Counted from the stretch's first letter, positions 1 through 10,177 are shown. The stretch is DNA of 64,000 nucleotides from Muricea muricata (GCA_963855995.1 OY979716.1:92449369-92513368); one strand, 5' to 3'. Numbers and translations: made by a program. The notes: generated by a model from the sequence alone, not told the origin.

Positions 1-1242
1 TTGTTTTGATATGGTAGTTGCCGATCAGGAAATGTATTGTGTTGATTGTTATAATAAGGTAACTGTCGCTGAGGGTACCCAGTTTGTGCCATGTTAAATC
101 TGCTCGGTGCAAAAGACTGTCGCGCTTGGTTCGCAAAACGACTAGCAATGTGACCTACTCTGTTGCAATTATTACAAATTGGACGCCCATCCGTTGTGCA
201 ACGATTTCGCACATTGTAAGAATTAGGAGGTGGTGTAGGGCCTACTTGTGAATAATTTTGCGGCCCTGATGGTGTTTGATTTTGCCATCTTATGAATTCT
301 TGGCGTGTAACATATTGAGAATCTAAAGAAGCGCTCACAGTAGGAGTAGCAGTAGGAGTAGGGTTACGCACAGATTGCAAAGCACTTAAATCAAGTGCTG
401 TAAGGGCTCGCGAAGCGTGATGTGCTAAAATAGAAGTTGGTGAAGGTGAAAGCGAATTTTTCAAACGCGCAGCATCTACAGCAACGGCATGATTGCAAAA
501 TTATATGTTCTTTTAAATCCTGTCGTAACCCCTGTACAAAACGCTGCATAGTTTCAGCATCCGTGAGGTGTAATCGCGCAGCTCTAGCATCGACATCATC
601 CAAATAATTCTCGAATGATTCTAGCGGTCCCTGCGTGCGATTGTTTAACTCTTGGCGTCTTAGGAATTGTTGGTGCGGTGAAACATATACCTGGCGCAGT
701 GCCTGTTCCAAAGCTTCTAAATTTCCGCGCACTTCTGGTGTTTGACGCTGACAAACGCGCAATGCACTGCCCCCCCCCCCCCCCCAGAACATCATAAACC
801 CATTTAGCTGTTGTTCAGGGGTCCACCTATTGAAAATGGCATACCGTTGAAATTTCTGTAGCCATTCGTCAAAATAATCAGTGGGAGAACCACGAAATAC
901 TGGGGGCTGGAGGCCGCTTGCTCTTGGTGCCCCCTCAATGTGTTGTTCGTGAGCGTGCAGCTGGTCCGTCATTTCTTGTAATAACTCGATGAGATCCGGT
1001 GGAAGGGCATGGGCACTCCTATTTTCCATAGCTGGGGGCCCCGGGAAAGCAGGAAATTCTGTTTCCAAGTACGAATTTGAAAGACTTAAAGAACTATTTG
1101 ATGAGGAAGACTCGTTTATTTCCCTTGTGGCGCCTGCACAACTGCACCACGTTGTAGCCGGAATAGAGAAACCTACATTACGAGAGCGTGTTCGACTAGT
1201 TATAGGACCTTCGCTTTCAGAACTAGATTCTGTTACGTTCAT
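1..1242 (-). pseudogene. LTR-retrotransposon Gag, frameshifted and cut by window edge
   Basis: A Gag-like protein starts at 1242. After a Ser-rich N-terminal part (about residues 1-75) comes a retrotransposon Gag core with the typical pattern PPVFRGSPTDYFDEWLQKF (about residues 112-130), then the helical segment ending FVQGLRQDLKEHI. The open frame ends at 391, but the true continuation is in another frame from about position 490. There a Pro/Thr-rich linker leads to a zinc knuckle at about 135-185 (CNNCNRVGHIASR), whose last Cys position is Phe, so the finger is degenerate. The C16 run at 770-785 encodes a Gly run in the Gag core and could itself be a length error. Protease and polymerase parts would lie left of the window. 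Family-level call only; most likely Ty3/gypsy. Confidence 0.75.
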
Positions 1243-1367
1243 TAAATCACGATCGACACTACATGCAATTTCCTAACATATAACACATTACAACCTACTA
1301 CCTTTATATATAAATAGTAAAGTCACAAGCTAACAGTTCTAAAAGTGAGTCTATTACCGACTTACAG

Positions 1368-1655
1368 TTACCAACACCTGTTTGTGTCGATGTGGGGAAT
1401 CAAAAGTTCTTCTTCGGGGTCAGTTTCATAACCAGCCGGGATGCAACGGTATCTCGGCGGCACGTATTTTGGTTTGCCTCCGGATCGATACTTTGAAAAG
1501 TCAAGTTTCGGAGTTTGGTTTTGGGCGCCTGTTACTGCCGGGTCAGTTTGTGTTGTCGCGTTTCGTTTTTGTACTTGATTCGGTTCACTCGTTTGTGGTT
1601 CTTGTATAAAGACGGGAACGTATGCCAGATGAAATTTGTGCCTGTAACTGGACAT
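1368..1655 (-). CDS. Unrecognised 95-aa ORF upstream of the Gag
   Basis: This 95-residue minus-strand frame is not recognised. Its C-terminal half is rich in Lys, Arg, Tyr and Pro (KYRSGGKPKYVPPRYR) and then acidic (DPEEELL). It lies just upstream of the Gag frame in the same orientation, so it may be a leader or first exon of that element, or unrelated. The composition is more protein-like than the neighbouring AT-rich spacer, but I see no domain and no splice evidence. Confidence 0.25.
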   Translation of the reverse strand: MSSYRHKFHLAYVPVFIQEPQTSEPNQVQKRNATTQTDPAVTGAQNQTPKLDFSKYRSGGKPKYVPPRYRCIPAGYETDPEEELLIPHIDTNRCW

Positions 1656-1723
1656 TAGGCCGTTCCTCCAGAACTTTTTATGTTTCCTTTATTTCTTTCT
1701 ACGCGAGGTAGTGGATCGTTACA

Positions 1724-2040
1724 GTATAATAATAATAATAATAATAATAATAATTTATTCATTTAAATAGAGCGCATATAGTTTATGTTAAATACTCAAA
1801 GCGCTGTACATGTAAAAACCTATACTGAACGGTAAGTAGTATTATAACACTAATATAGTAGGTAACGTTAAAATATACACTAATGAATATATCTATGATA
1901 AGAATAGTAAAATACCAAATGTTCTTAAACTGTCTATTCAAGGTTAAAAGCCTGTCTAAAAAGGAACGTTTTCAAACGTTTTTTGAAGACTGAGATGCTA
2001 TCATAGTTCCTTACATTCAGAGGCAGGGAATTCCATAGTT
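1724..2040. repeat. (AAT)n tract and dispersed-repeat-like tail
   Basis: An AAT microsatellite of about ten units (1724-1754) runs into a segment with the motif CAAAGCGCTGTAC and a short translated pattern, TFRGREF-like, followed by (Y)SCG. These resemble the 3' ends of dispersed repeats common in marine invertebrates. The assignment to a family is from memory of such tails and is tentative. Confidence 0.35.
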
Positions 2041-2046
2041 GTGGAG

Positions 2047-2047
2047 T

Positions 2048-2078
<31 letters not shown>

Positions 2079-2128
2079 TTCACTATGTCTTCTTCTTTTG
2101 TTGTCTTGTTGTTGTTGTTGTTGGTCCT
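2047..2128. repeat. (AT)n and (TTG)n microsatellites
   Basis: A run of about 14 AT units (2047-2075) is followed after a short gap by GTT/TTG repeats (about 2096-2127). No coding or structural role is seen. Confidence 0.85.
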
Positions 2129-2444
2129 GTTTGTCTGTCGTTTGTGAGTAGAGTTTTCGCTCTCTTTTTGCTAATCTGCAACTATTGTCGAGATTCAGCT
2201 GGGGCGGTCTTTTATACTAACGGTCGTAGGAGTTTTTTTGCATGTGAACAGAATGGTGGGCTGATGTGGGCTCAGCCAATCGGGTTCTAGGCTTTGGATT
2301 TCTGAAATCTCGCACCAGCTCTTTTCCTCTATTTATTTAAGGCATTGTCGCACTGTCTCAGTCGGTCGTATGCTCCGTCAACATTATTTAAAAAATGTTC
2401 AAAACTTAACTTATTTCCTTGATTTCTTTTGTAAAACTTAATAT

Positions 2445-2966
2445 TGTTACGTTTGCCGTAACAAGAAAGACTTAAAGAAGAGAAGACACTATATTTTCTA
2501 TATATTTATTAATAAAAGATATAGCAAAGAACGAAGAAATAGGATAGTTCAAACTTATCTGACTTATGACAATGACGCAGCTTTGCTTTTTACGTTCTGT
2601 CCTTCACTTTACAGCTTCTTTTCCTTTTTACTTCTTATAGCCCTTAACCATAAGTCCACTAATTGTTCTCTTCTTCAAATAAGTCGCACAATAACGTAGA
2701 ATTATAACCAGAATATATATAGCAATATTTCAACCAACAATATAGATAACCAACGAAACCATTTTTCAACCCCCCCCCCCGAGCTTGGACTGTTCGCTCT
2801 TTATATACGCTCTGAATTCTATTTACAGAACATTATATAATTTCTACTTTTAGGTTATTACTTAATTTTTTATATATAGTCTGCGAGTCAGCATGGCTCA
2901 GCATTATTATTATGTATTACTTAGTAATGATTGCGTAATGTCTGACCTTACTGACCTCTCGTCACA
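2445..2966 (-). repeat. 3' LTR of the Gmr1-like gypsy element
   Basis: On the minus strand it begins TGTGACGAGAGG and ends CGTAACA, giving TG...CA ends. It contains an 11-C run (on the plus strand) and TATATA-rich stretches. It matches 13041-13562 over its full 522 bp apart from about six substitutions. Confidence 0.95.
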
Positions 2967-2985
2967 CTCCCCCTCTTGGAAAAAG
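2967..2985 (-). promoter_or_regulatory. Polypurine tract of the gypsy element
   Basis: On the minus strand the purine run AAGAGGGGGAG directly abuts the start of the 3' LTR. This is the expected position for the plus-strand primer of reverse transcription. Confidence 0.85.
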
Positions 2986-3012
2986 AAAGTTTGGTAAAAC
3001 TTTCGTTCATGT

Positions 3013-3641
3013 TCAACATCTTGATAAGCAGTCTGCGATAAGATTGTCTTTACCTTTGATGTGGCGTATGTCCAAATCGTATTCTTGTAGAAACAAACTC
3101 CACCTTACTAGTCTTTGATTGTTATCTTTGAGCTTGTGGAGAAATACCAAAGGGTTGTGATCACTGAATACTGTTAATGGTGAATGAGATGATGTAACGT
3201 AGATTTCAAAATGCTGTAGAGCTAGTATCAAAGCCAAACATTCTTTTTCGATCGTTAAATAATTGCGTTGACTCTTGACTATGGGGAACAAGTCCGATTT
3301 TGTAACGTTGTTTACCTTGCGATAGTCTGTACACATACGGTATGAGCCATCTGGTTTTGGAACCAAAATGCAAGGGGAGCTCCAACTGCTATTACTGGGC
3401 TCAATGAAGTCGTTCGCTAACAGATAGTCTATTTCTTGTTGCAAATACGTCTGTTTCACAGGATTTAAACGGTACGGATGTTGTTTGATTGGATTTGCAG
3501 TGTTTTTGATTTCCACGTCGTGGTAAATCATTTCCGTTCTTGATGGAACATCTGGAAATAGATGCGTGTAGTCCCCAATAACTTTCTTTAAATCTTCTCT
3601 CTTCGATGGCTCAAGATGATTCAATTTCTCTTCCAGGTTGT
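3013..3641 (-). pseudogene. Gypsy reverse transcriptase-RNase H, internally deleted
   Basis: The N-terminal part has the Ty3/gypsy fingers pattern, including FIEPSNSSWSSPCILVPKPDGS and MCTDYRKVN (about residues 75-107). After SDLFPIV (about residue 117) the sequence jumps directly to an RNase H pattern (NYLTIEKECLALILALQHF, then FSDHNPL and IKGKDNLIADCLSR). The palm with the catalytic YxDD box and the start of RNase H are therefore missing; the whole piece is about 203 residues against several hundred in intact elements. A frameshift near 3630 separates it from the integrase tail upstream. It lies downstream of integrase, as in Gmr1-like elements. Confidence 0.9.
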
Positions 3642-4211
3642 TTAGTACGTCTGATTGCTCAGCTTTGTCATGTCAGACAGAATTTGGGGCTCATAACTAT
3701 CCTTGGAGAGACCTACATTAACTGCATTTACTACTTCTGGACCTCTATCTTTCTTTCTTTCAAAGTAAGGCTTAAGCATGTTAATATGACATAACTGCTG
3801 GGACTTACGTCTATCGGGTGTCTTTATCACGTAGTTCTGCTCACTCTTTTTCTCACTAACTATGTAGGGTCCAAAATACCTAGCCTGAAGGGGATGTCCT
3901 GGAACAGGGAGTAGAACAAGAACCTTATCAGCAGGCTTAAAAGACCGGCTGACCGCTTTTTTATCGAACTTAGTTTTCATTGAAACTTGAGCCGCCTGAA
4001 GGTTTGTCCTAGCTAGATCACATACTTTTGAAAGCCAAGCAATCATTACTGTCAGATAAAAATTTCTCTTTGAAGAGTTTGAGCGGACCCCTCACCGTGT
4101 GACCGAGAACTAATTCGAAAGGACTAAAATCTAAGGATTCTTGAACAGATTCTCTAGACGCAAACAACAGTAAATGAATTCCTTTATCCCAGCACTTTTC
4201 TGTATCGAAAC
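3642..4211 (-). pseudogene. Gypsy integrase C-terminal part, 3' side of BEL insertion
   Basis: From 4211 downward the frame reads DKGIHLLLFASRE and SPFELVLGHTVRGPL, a typical end of the integrase core. This is followed after a frame change near 4040 by a C-terminal domain with the GPY/F-type motif YFGPYIV (about 3860) and the HINMLKPY pattern of Ty3/gypsy integrases. The integrase core upstream of 4211 continues on the far side of the BEL element at 10183, so the BEL copy split this gene. Confidence 0.88.
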
Positions 4212-4422
4212 TGTCGGAGACTGGTGAGGAGTGATTAGGGAAATGAGGTGTGGAGTGATTAGGGAAATATAATCTAGAAGATATAACTTGGCAGATATAC
4301 TGTTGTGATGCGAGGGATTTTGTGTGACGCGAATGATTTACTTTTGTATATTGTTCTACTCTAAAATAAATGAAAAGTGATTTTAGTGGACTACGATTCT
4401 TGGGAGGCAGAATATTCACTAA
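4212..4422 (+). repeat. 5' LTR of the BEL element
   Basis: About 211 bp, starting TGTCGGAGACTGG. It contains a tandem pair of the motif GAGTGATTAGGGAAAT (near 4230 and 4252). It is identical to the 3' LTR apart from AAAAG versus AAAAAAGGG near 4375. Confidence 0.95.
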
Positions 4423-4425
4423 ACG

Positions 4426-4445
4426 TGGCACCTCCGAGACGGGAT
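4426..4445 (+). promoter_or_regulatory. Primer-binding site of the BEL element
   Basis: TGGCACCTCCGAGACGGGA begins three to four bases after the LTR with TGG, the complement of a tRNA CCA end. I do not name the tRNA. Confidence 0.6.
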
Positions 4446-4450
4446 CCGTG

Positions 4451-6412
4451 ATGGATTTAGAAACAGCGAAAAAATCGCTCGAAACAAAGCTAACATTGCT
4501 TCAACTAAACGTGACTAGAACCGACAACATACTCCTAGGAGAACAACCTGATGCGATCGAGAGACACTACAAGGCTCTGAAAGCGGTCATCGCCACCGTA
4601 GATGATTGTCGACGAGCAGTGGAAGAACAGAAAATAATAGCGAAAGAAAGCTTAGAAGACACCAACGGCTGGAACGACGGGATCAACGCAAAGTTTACCG
4701 AAGCAGACATGCAAGTTAAACGCATAAAAGAATGGCTCGAAAGCCGAGAACGAGATGAAGAAACGAGACAACGTGAGGAACAAATTAAACACGAGACAAA
4801 GCTGCATGAGACCAGGATGAAATTTCAAACGGAACTTAAAATGGCCCAACAGAGTGAGCAAAGTGACGCAGAGATTAAAACATCGCATGTTAGCGAGAGC
4901 GTGGGTATACAAGCAAGGTTGCCAAAGCTAGAGATAGCAGAGTTCGATGGTTCATGCATGGATTGGCTGAGATTCTGGGGGCAATTCGAAGAAATAGTGG
5001 ACAAAACTAGCATTGCAACCACTTCAAAGTTAGCATATCTACGCGGATTGTTGTGTAAGAAGGTACGGAAAAATATCGAAGCTTTGCCCTTCACCGCTGA
5101 GGGGTATAATCGAGCGAAGAGCATACTAAAGAGCACGTATGGCAAAGAATCAGAAGTGATAAAAGCCTACACGAAAGAAATCATGAATTTGCCTCATATT
5201 TCTAACGTCAACTTGAAGAGAATACACGAGTTCAGCGATAAACTTATGTACTGTGTGCAGTCACTTCAGACACTGGGTAAATTACAGCAAGTCGAAGGAA
5301 ATGTTGCTATGACACTCGATAAATTACCTGCCATACGAGGCGATTTAGTACGTACAGATCCAGATTGGGAGAACTGGGGTTATGGCAGCCTAGCGGAGGC
5401 TTTGCGTCAGTGGACAAGAAGAAATCCCATTGATAACAAAGCGACAGAAGAGCCAGAATATAAACGGCGCGAACGCTCAGGCAAATTTTACCACGCACGA
5501 CAAAATAAGGGATGCGTTTATTGTGATGACGTCAATCACAAATCCGGGGGGTGTACGAAAGTGACAACGACGAGTGAGCGAAGACAGATTCTGGCCAAGC
5601 GTCATTTGTGTTTCAATTGTACCGGTGCATCACATCGTGCAGCCGACTGTCCAAGTAAGTCGAAGTGCCTCATTTGCGAAAAGCGCCATCACACCTCGAT
5701 ATGCGACCGAAATGAAGAACCTAAAAAGCTTTTGTCTGCGAGCGTAACTGGAGAAGGATTGTTTCCCGTGGTGTTGGTCAAGGTTAATGGGATTACCGTG
5801 AGAGCACTAATAGACTCTGGCGCCGGTAGCTCGTACGCTTCCGCTAAATTAATTGACATGTTACATCTGAAACCTTGCGAAGTAAAGACGAAACGCGTTG
5901 ACATGTTAATGGGATCCTGTGTCGAAAGATTCGAAACGTATGAGACAGTGATGACATCCATTGACAACAAACACCAGATGGATGTAAAATTAACCAAAGT
6001 ACATAAAGATAAACTATTAGCGATAGACAATCCCAATTACGAATCGATAATTGCGCGTTATCCACACCTCAGCGACGTAAAAATTAGCGACGACGACAAA
6101 AAAGCCAGTTTGCCAGTTCACGTGGTGTTAAGTGGGGGAGAGTACGCCCGAATCAAGACAGAGACGAAGCCTCACGTCGGTAGGGACGGCGAACCGGTCG
6201 CAGAATATACTAAACTGGGCTGGTTTATTATGTCCCCGGGGGAAGAGTTTGATAGAAATACAATGCTATTAACTCAAACAAGCCAGACAGATTATGAGGA
6301 ACTTTGTCGATTAGACATTCTCGGTTTAGCTGACGCTCCAATCAACGATCAAGAGACGGTATACTCCGAATTCAAAGAGCAACTAACGCGAAATCTAGCA
6401 GGCTTGGTATGA
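4451..6412 (+). CDS. BEL/Pao Gag with zinc knuckles and aspartic protease
   Basis: The start is taken at the ATG at 4451, just after the primer-binding site; upstream codons in the same frame lie in the LTR. The N-terminal 160 residues are charged and helical. A DUF1759-like capsid part follows (PKLEIAEFDGSCMDWLRFW, then the KLAYLRGLL and EVIKAYTKEIM patterns). Next come Cys/His knuckles (CVYCDD, CFNCTGASHRAADC, CLICEKRHHTSIC, about residues 355-415) and a retropepsin motif, ALIDSGAGSSYA (about residue 455), as in the BEL peptidase family. The frame stops at 6412. The homologous continuation is in another frame starting a few bases earlier, so a one-base indel near 6405 separates it from the reverse transcriptase. 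Confidence 0.92.
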   Translation: MDLETAKKSLETKLTLLQLNVTRTDNILLGEQPDAIERHYKALKAVIATVDDCRRAVEEQKIIAKESLEDTNGWNDGINAKFTEADMQVKRIKEWLESRERDEETRQREEQIKHETKLHETRMKFQTELKMAQQSEQSDAEIKTSHVSESVGIQARLPKLEIAEFDGSCMDWLRFWGQFEEIVDKTSIATTSKLAYLRGLLCKKVRKNIEALPFTAEGYNRAKSILKSTYGKESEVIKAYTKEIMNLPHISNVNLKRIHEFSDKLMYCVQSLQTLGKLQQVEGNVAMTLDKLPAIRGDLVRTDPDWENWGYGSLAEALRQWTRRNPIDNKATEEPEYKRRERSGKFYHARQNKGCVYCDDVNHKSGGCTKVTTTSERRQILAKRHLCFNCTGASHRAADCPSKSKCLICEKRHHTSICDRNEEPKKLLSASVTGEGLFPVVLVKVNGITVRALIDSGAGSSYASAKLIDMLHLKPCEVKTKRVDMLMGSCVERFETYETVMTSIDNKHQMDVKLTKVHKDKLLAIDNPNYESIIARYPHLSDVKISDDDKKASLPVHVVLSGGEYARIKTETKPHVGRDGEPVAEYTKLGWFIMSPGEEFDRNTMLLTQTSQTDYEELCRLDILGLADAPINDQETVYSEFKEQLTRNLAGLV

Positions 6413-7526
6413 AACAGGACTTCCGTGGCGAGGAAATCATGCAAGTTTGCCAAACAACAAGCAAGGAAGTTTACGGCGTCTGAATCATCTCACGAAGCGA
6501 CTGCAACGAGACGGCCTTACCACTGAATATGATTCCATTATCCGAGAGCAGTTAAGCGAGGGTATTGTCGAAAGAGCACCTGAGGTTCCCAGCAATAAGG
6601 AGTTCTACATCCCACACAAGGCAGTAGTTAAAGAGAGTGCCGAGAGTACAAAGACGAGAATCGTGTACGACGCCTCTGCGAAAGCCAGCGCTGATGTACC
6701 ATCCCTTAACGAATGTTTGAATCCTGGGCCTTCACTCCAAAACAAACTTTGGGATGTTTTGGTACAGCAACGAGCCTACCCAGTCGTAGTAGCCGCTGAC
6801 ATTCGAAAGGCGTTTCTGCAGATTCGGATTCGTGAAAGCGAACGTGATTGCCTCCGTTTTCATTGGCAGAAAGAACCACACTCAGAGATCGAAGTACTAC
6901 GTTTCACAAGAGCATTGTTTGGGCTAATCTCGTCGCCTTTCCTACTCGCAGGAGTCCTCGAGTGTCACTTTGATATCTGGGAGACGAAATACCCGGACTT
7001 GATTAAAGAACTACGCCGTAGTTTATATGTTGATGACCTGCTGACCGGAGGAAAAAGCGTACTGGAGGCTCGTATGCGAAAAGAAAAATCTATAGAAGTA
7101 TTAGACGATGCCACTTTTCAGTTGCATAAGTGGCACTCGAACGTTAAAGAGTTAGAGAGAGACGGTGATGAGGCTGAGAGCAACGAAGAACAGTCATTCG
7201 CGAAGCAACAATTTGGTGTACAACCTAGTGAAACAAGAATGCTCGGTTTGAAATGGAATAAAGTTGACGATATCCTAACTATCAACTTTCCCAAAGACGA
7301 CCACCCAGTAACCAGACGAGGAATCCTCAGGAAGCTTGCGAAAATCTACGACCCCCTCGGTCTAGTGTCACCGCTGACACTAGAAGGGAAGTTGGTGTAC
7401 AGAGCGGCGTGCGAGTCCAAAGCACCGTGGGATGCCAAGCTTGACGACAAACTCTCCCAGCGGTGGGAGAACTGGGAACGAATCACTCCAAAGAATAAGT
7501 CGATACCTCGAGCGATAGTAGACTAG
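6413..7526 (+). CDS. BEL/Pao reverse transcriptase part of Pol
   Basis: The frame carries BEL reverse transcriptase motifs in order: KTRIVYDASAK (about 6655), VVAADIRKAFLQI with the motif A Asp (about 6790), FGLISSPFLLAG (about 6925), and the catalytic SLYVDDLLTGG (about 7020). It then runs through the LGLKWNKVDD and KIYDPLGLVSPLTL connection typical of BEL Pol. It ends at an in-frame TAG (7524-7526), after which the same frame continues straight into RNase H, so this is a nonsense change rather than a domain boundary. Confidence 0.92.
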
Positions 7527-8993
7527 AGGGAACCGGTCGATGGGATAGAATTGCACGCGTTTGGAGATGCCTCTACACAAGGAGTAGGCGCGGCTGTCTA
7601 CTCAATCGTGAGACAACAGTCTGGAGTCACTCAACGCCTCGTAGCTGGAAAGGGTCGACTGGCTAAGCAAGGGCTGACCATTCCTCGGTTGGAATTGGTC
7701 TCAGCACACATGGCCACCAATCTTGTAACAAACGTGAGCAACGCCTTGCAGGGACTTCCAAAGCCCAAAGTATTTGGATGGTTAGACAGCTTGGTTGCCC
7801 TACATTGGATCCGTGGTAACGGTCAATATAAACTGTTCGTGGCGAACAGAGTTGCCAAGATCCAACTCCACCCTGAAATCGAGTGGCGATACGTTCCCAC
7901 CCAAGACAACCCTGCTGATCTGGCCAGCCGTGGGGGGCCAGTTACTACGCCTCTGTGGTGGACCGTACCCGAGTGGCTACAAGACCATGAAAGCTGGCCA
8001 AGCAATCCAGTCACCGAGCCTACGGCCGATTCAGAGTTCGAAGCCAAGATCATTAAGGAAGTCTTGTGTGTCGCACAAGTAGACGAGAAAACGGACAGTT
8101 TTCACGAACTTCTCGAAAGGCGAGACCTACGAAGCGTCCTAAGAATCAGCGCGTGGATACTTCGTTTTGTTCGCAACTGTCAAAGCAAACAAAGACAAAA
8201 TGGTCCGTTGACAACCACCGAAGTAAACGAAATGAAGAATTGGTGGATTAAACGTGTCCAACTCCAAGACAGCATCACAACGCATCACGAGCGGACAAAA
8301 GTCGCCCTCAACCTGCAGAAGAATGTTGAAGGTCTGCTTGAATGTCGGGGAAGAATTCAAGGGAAATATCCAGTTTACCTACCCTCCAACGCGCCATTCA
8401 CGAGGAAATTGGTGGAGCGAGTGCACGTCGAGACGCTACATGGTGGTGTTGGTTTGACCATGGCCGCAGTGAGAGAAGATTACTGGGTACCAAAGCTAAG
8501 ACGGTTGGTAAAGTCGATTCGAACGGACTGCTGGGGTTGTAAGCGTTCCAGAGCAGCGGCCTTCGTAGCACCTCCTCCTGGTCAACTTCCGGAAGACCGA
8601 ACCACGGGAGAAACAGCTTTCGAAGTCGTGGGAACTGATTTTGCAGGACCAATACGATACCGTAGAGCTGGCAAGCGAGAGGGAAAAGCCTATTTGGTCA
8701 TCTTCTCCTGCAGTTTATCGAGAGCAGTCCACCTAGATATCGTGCCTAACCTCGAAACAGCGACCTTTATTCCATGTTTAAAACGACTGATCGCTCGAAA
8801 GGGCAGACCTCGAGTTATCTACTCCGACAACGGTCGTACGTTCGTGAAAGCCGCGAAGTGGTTGGGTCAAGCAGTGAAGGATGAGAACCTTCATAATCAT
8901 CTCGAAGAGCACAACATCACCTGGAAATTCAACCTGTCAAGAGCACCCTGGTGGGGTGGCCACTTCGAGAGACTGATAGGTGTGGTAAAAAAC
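7527..8993 (+). CDS. BEL/Pao RNase H and integrase, interrupted by MITE
   Basis: In frame with the reverse transcriptase beyond the TAG. RNase H is marked by LHAFGDASTQGVGAAVY (about 7555), RLELVSAHMA and NPADLASRGG (about 7900). The integrase zinc-binding part has the H-H-C-C pattern ending DCWGCKRSRAA (about 8530). The catalytic core has the three acidic positions in GTDFAGP (about 8635), YSDNGRTF (about 8820) and GGHFERLIG (about 8960). The frame runs into the hAT MITE at 8994 and stops inside it at 9089; coding resumes at 9196. Confidence 0.92.
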
Positions 8994-9195
8994 AGTGGCG
9001 GATCTAGCGTAAGTCAAAATAAATTACCACGGCTCATTCTAGGATATATTTACATTTTAAAATACCTTCAAAGCAACTTCATTGGTTAGATTTTATTCTT
9101 TTGAAATTCATAACCTATGACATTGTTATAAAGTTATTTTGAATTTAAAATTGAGCTGCTATAATTTATTTTGACTTACCCTGGATCCGCCACTG
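8994..9195. mobile_element. hAT-type MITE, 202 bp, inside BEL integrase
   Basis: Terminal inverted repeats of about 33 bp begin CAGTGGCGGATC and differ at only a few positions. The element is flanked by a perfect 8-bp duplication, GTAAAAAA (8986-8993 and 9196-9203), the target length expected for hAT. It is AT-rich and non-coding. It is the third, innermost layer of the nest. Confidence 0.95.
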
Positions 9196-9846
9196 GTAAA
9201 AAAGGCAATGCACAAGACGATTGGGGGAGCAAGACTCAATTGGCAAGAGTTAAGTGAAGTAATCTTGGATATAGAGATCCAGATCAACAGACGCCCACTA
9301 TGTTACATGGAAGATGACGTAGAGCTCCCAACACTTACCCCATCCACCTTTTTGTTTCAAAGATCGAGCCAATTACCAGAGCAAGAGCCCTGGCGAGAGG
9401 AGGAGAATTCCCTTCGAAAGCGAGCCAAATTCTTAGTCGCCTGCAAGAAAAACCTATGGAACCGCTGGAGGAGAGAGTACTTGACCGCCCTTAGAGAAAA
9501 ACACAACATGACCCATCAGACTGGAAAGTTAAAAGTCTCAGTAGGTGACGTAGTGATTGTGAAGAGTGATGACAAGAATAGGGGAAACTGGCCCCTAGCC
9601 ATCGTGCAACGGATCTTTCCGGGAAAGGACGGTGTCGTTCGGGCAGTTGAACTGAAGACAAGCAAAGGAACCCTCGAGAGACCTGTCCAACATCTCTACC
9701 CAATGGAGCTTGCCAAAGAAAGTACTAAACCGGAGCCAAACCCGCTGAATCCAAAAGCTGATGATTTTCGACCGAAAAGAAAAGCAGCCGTCGAAGCCAA
9801 TGACCGCATTAAAGCGATTGCTCAGTACAAAGGAAAACAATCTTAG
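9196..9846 (+). CDS. BEL/Pao integrase C-terminal region
   Basis: After the MITE the frame continues the integrase: TIGGARLNWQELSEVILDIE, then INRRPLCYMEDD, LTPSTFLF, and a DUF5641-like tail (KNLWNRWRREYLTALRE, VGDVVIVKSDD, NWPLAIV, VQHLYPMEL). This is the standard C-terminus of BEL/Pao Pol. It ends with a stop at 9844-9846, about 115 bp before the 3' LTR. Confidence 0.92.
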   Translation, partial: VKKAMHKTIGGARLNWQELSEVILDIEIQINRRPLCYMEDDVELPTLTPSTFLFQRSSQLPEQEPWREEENSLRKRAKFLVACKKNLWNRWRREYLTALREKHNMTHQTGKLKVSVGDVVIVKSDDKNRGNWPLAIVQRIFPGKDGVVRAVELKTSKGTLERPVQHLYPMELAKESTKPEPNPLNPKADDFRPKRKAAVEANDRIKAIAQYKGKQS

Positions 9847-9948
9847 GCCATCAGATCAATTATGACTTTATTAAAATTTAATTTTATCAATAATTTAGTT
9901 ATGTTAGAACCAGTCTCCTTTTTAACATACATCTCCTATACAGGAGTT

Positions 9949-9962
9949 ACATGGGGGGAGTG
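9949..9962 (+). promoter_or_regulatory. Polypurine tract of the BEL element
   Basis: ATGGGGGGAGTG directly precedes the 3' LTR start, the expected plus-strand priming position. Confidence 0.8.
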
Positions 9963-10177
9963 TGTCGGAGACTGGTGAGGAGTGATTAGGGAAATGAGGT
10001 GTGGAGTGATTAGGGAAATATAATCTAGAAGATATAACTTGGCAGATATACTGTTGTGATGCGAGGGATTTTGTGTGACGCGAATGATTTACTTTTGTAT
10101 ATTGTTCTACTCTAAAATAAATGAAAAAAGGGTGATTTTAGTGGACTACGATTCTTGGGAGGCAGAATATTCACTAA
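9963..10177 (+). repeat. 3' LTR of the BEL element
   Basis: About 215 bp, matching 4212-4422 apart from the 4-nt A/G-tract difference. It ends GAATATTCACTAA, just before the duplicated target AAAC. Confidence 0.95.

Larger units (their letters stand above)
4212..10177 (+). mobile_element. BEL/Pao LTR retrotransposon inserted in the gypsy integrase
   Basis: Direct LTRs at 4212-4422 and 9963-10177 are identical except for a 4-nt length difference in an A/G tract. The flanks repeat AAAC (4208-4211 and 10179-10182), consistent with a 4-5 bp target duplication. Gag, protease, reverse transcriptase, RNase H and integrase lie in that order on the plus strand, with BEL/Pao-specific features (DUF1759-like Gag, DSGA protease, YVDD, DUF5641-like tail). 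It is inactive now: a frameshift near 6405, an in-frame TAG at 7524 and a hAT MITE at 8994-9195. The nearly identical LTRs suggest the insertion was very recent, so the disabling changes may have been present in the source copy. Confidence 0.95.

Noticed and set aside
2039-2290. 83-aa ORF starting in (AT)n
   Set aside because: It begins with repeat-encoded Tyr-Ile and continues as Leu/Val/Phe-rich translation of T-rich spacer.
4652-6065. Minus-strand ORFs opposite BEL Gag-protease
   Set aside because: Antisense shadows; the plus strand has clear Gag and protease motifs.
6400-6450. Programmed frameshift in BEL between protease and RT
   Set aside because: No slippery heptamer is convincing and the copy carries other lesions, so random indel is simpler.
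7520-7530. TAG readthrough in BEL Pol
   Set aside because: BEL elements normally keep one open Pol frame here; the stop is best read as a mutation.
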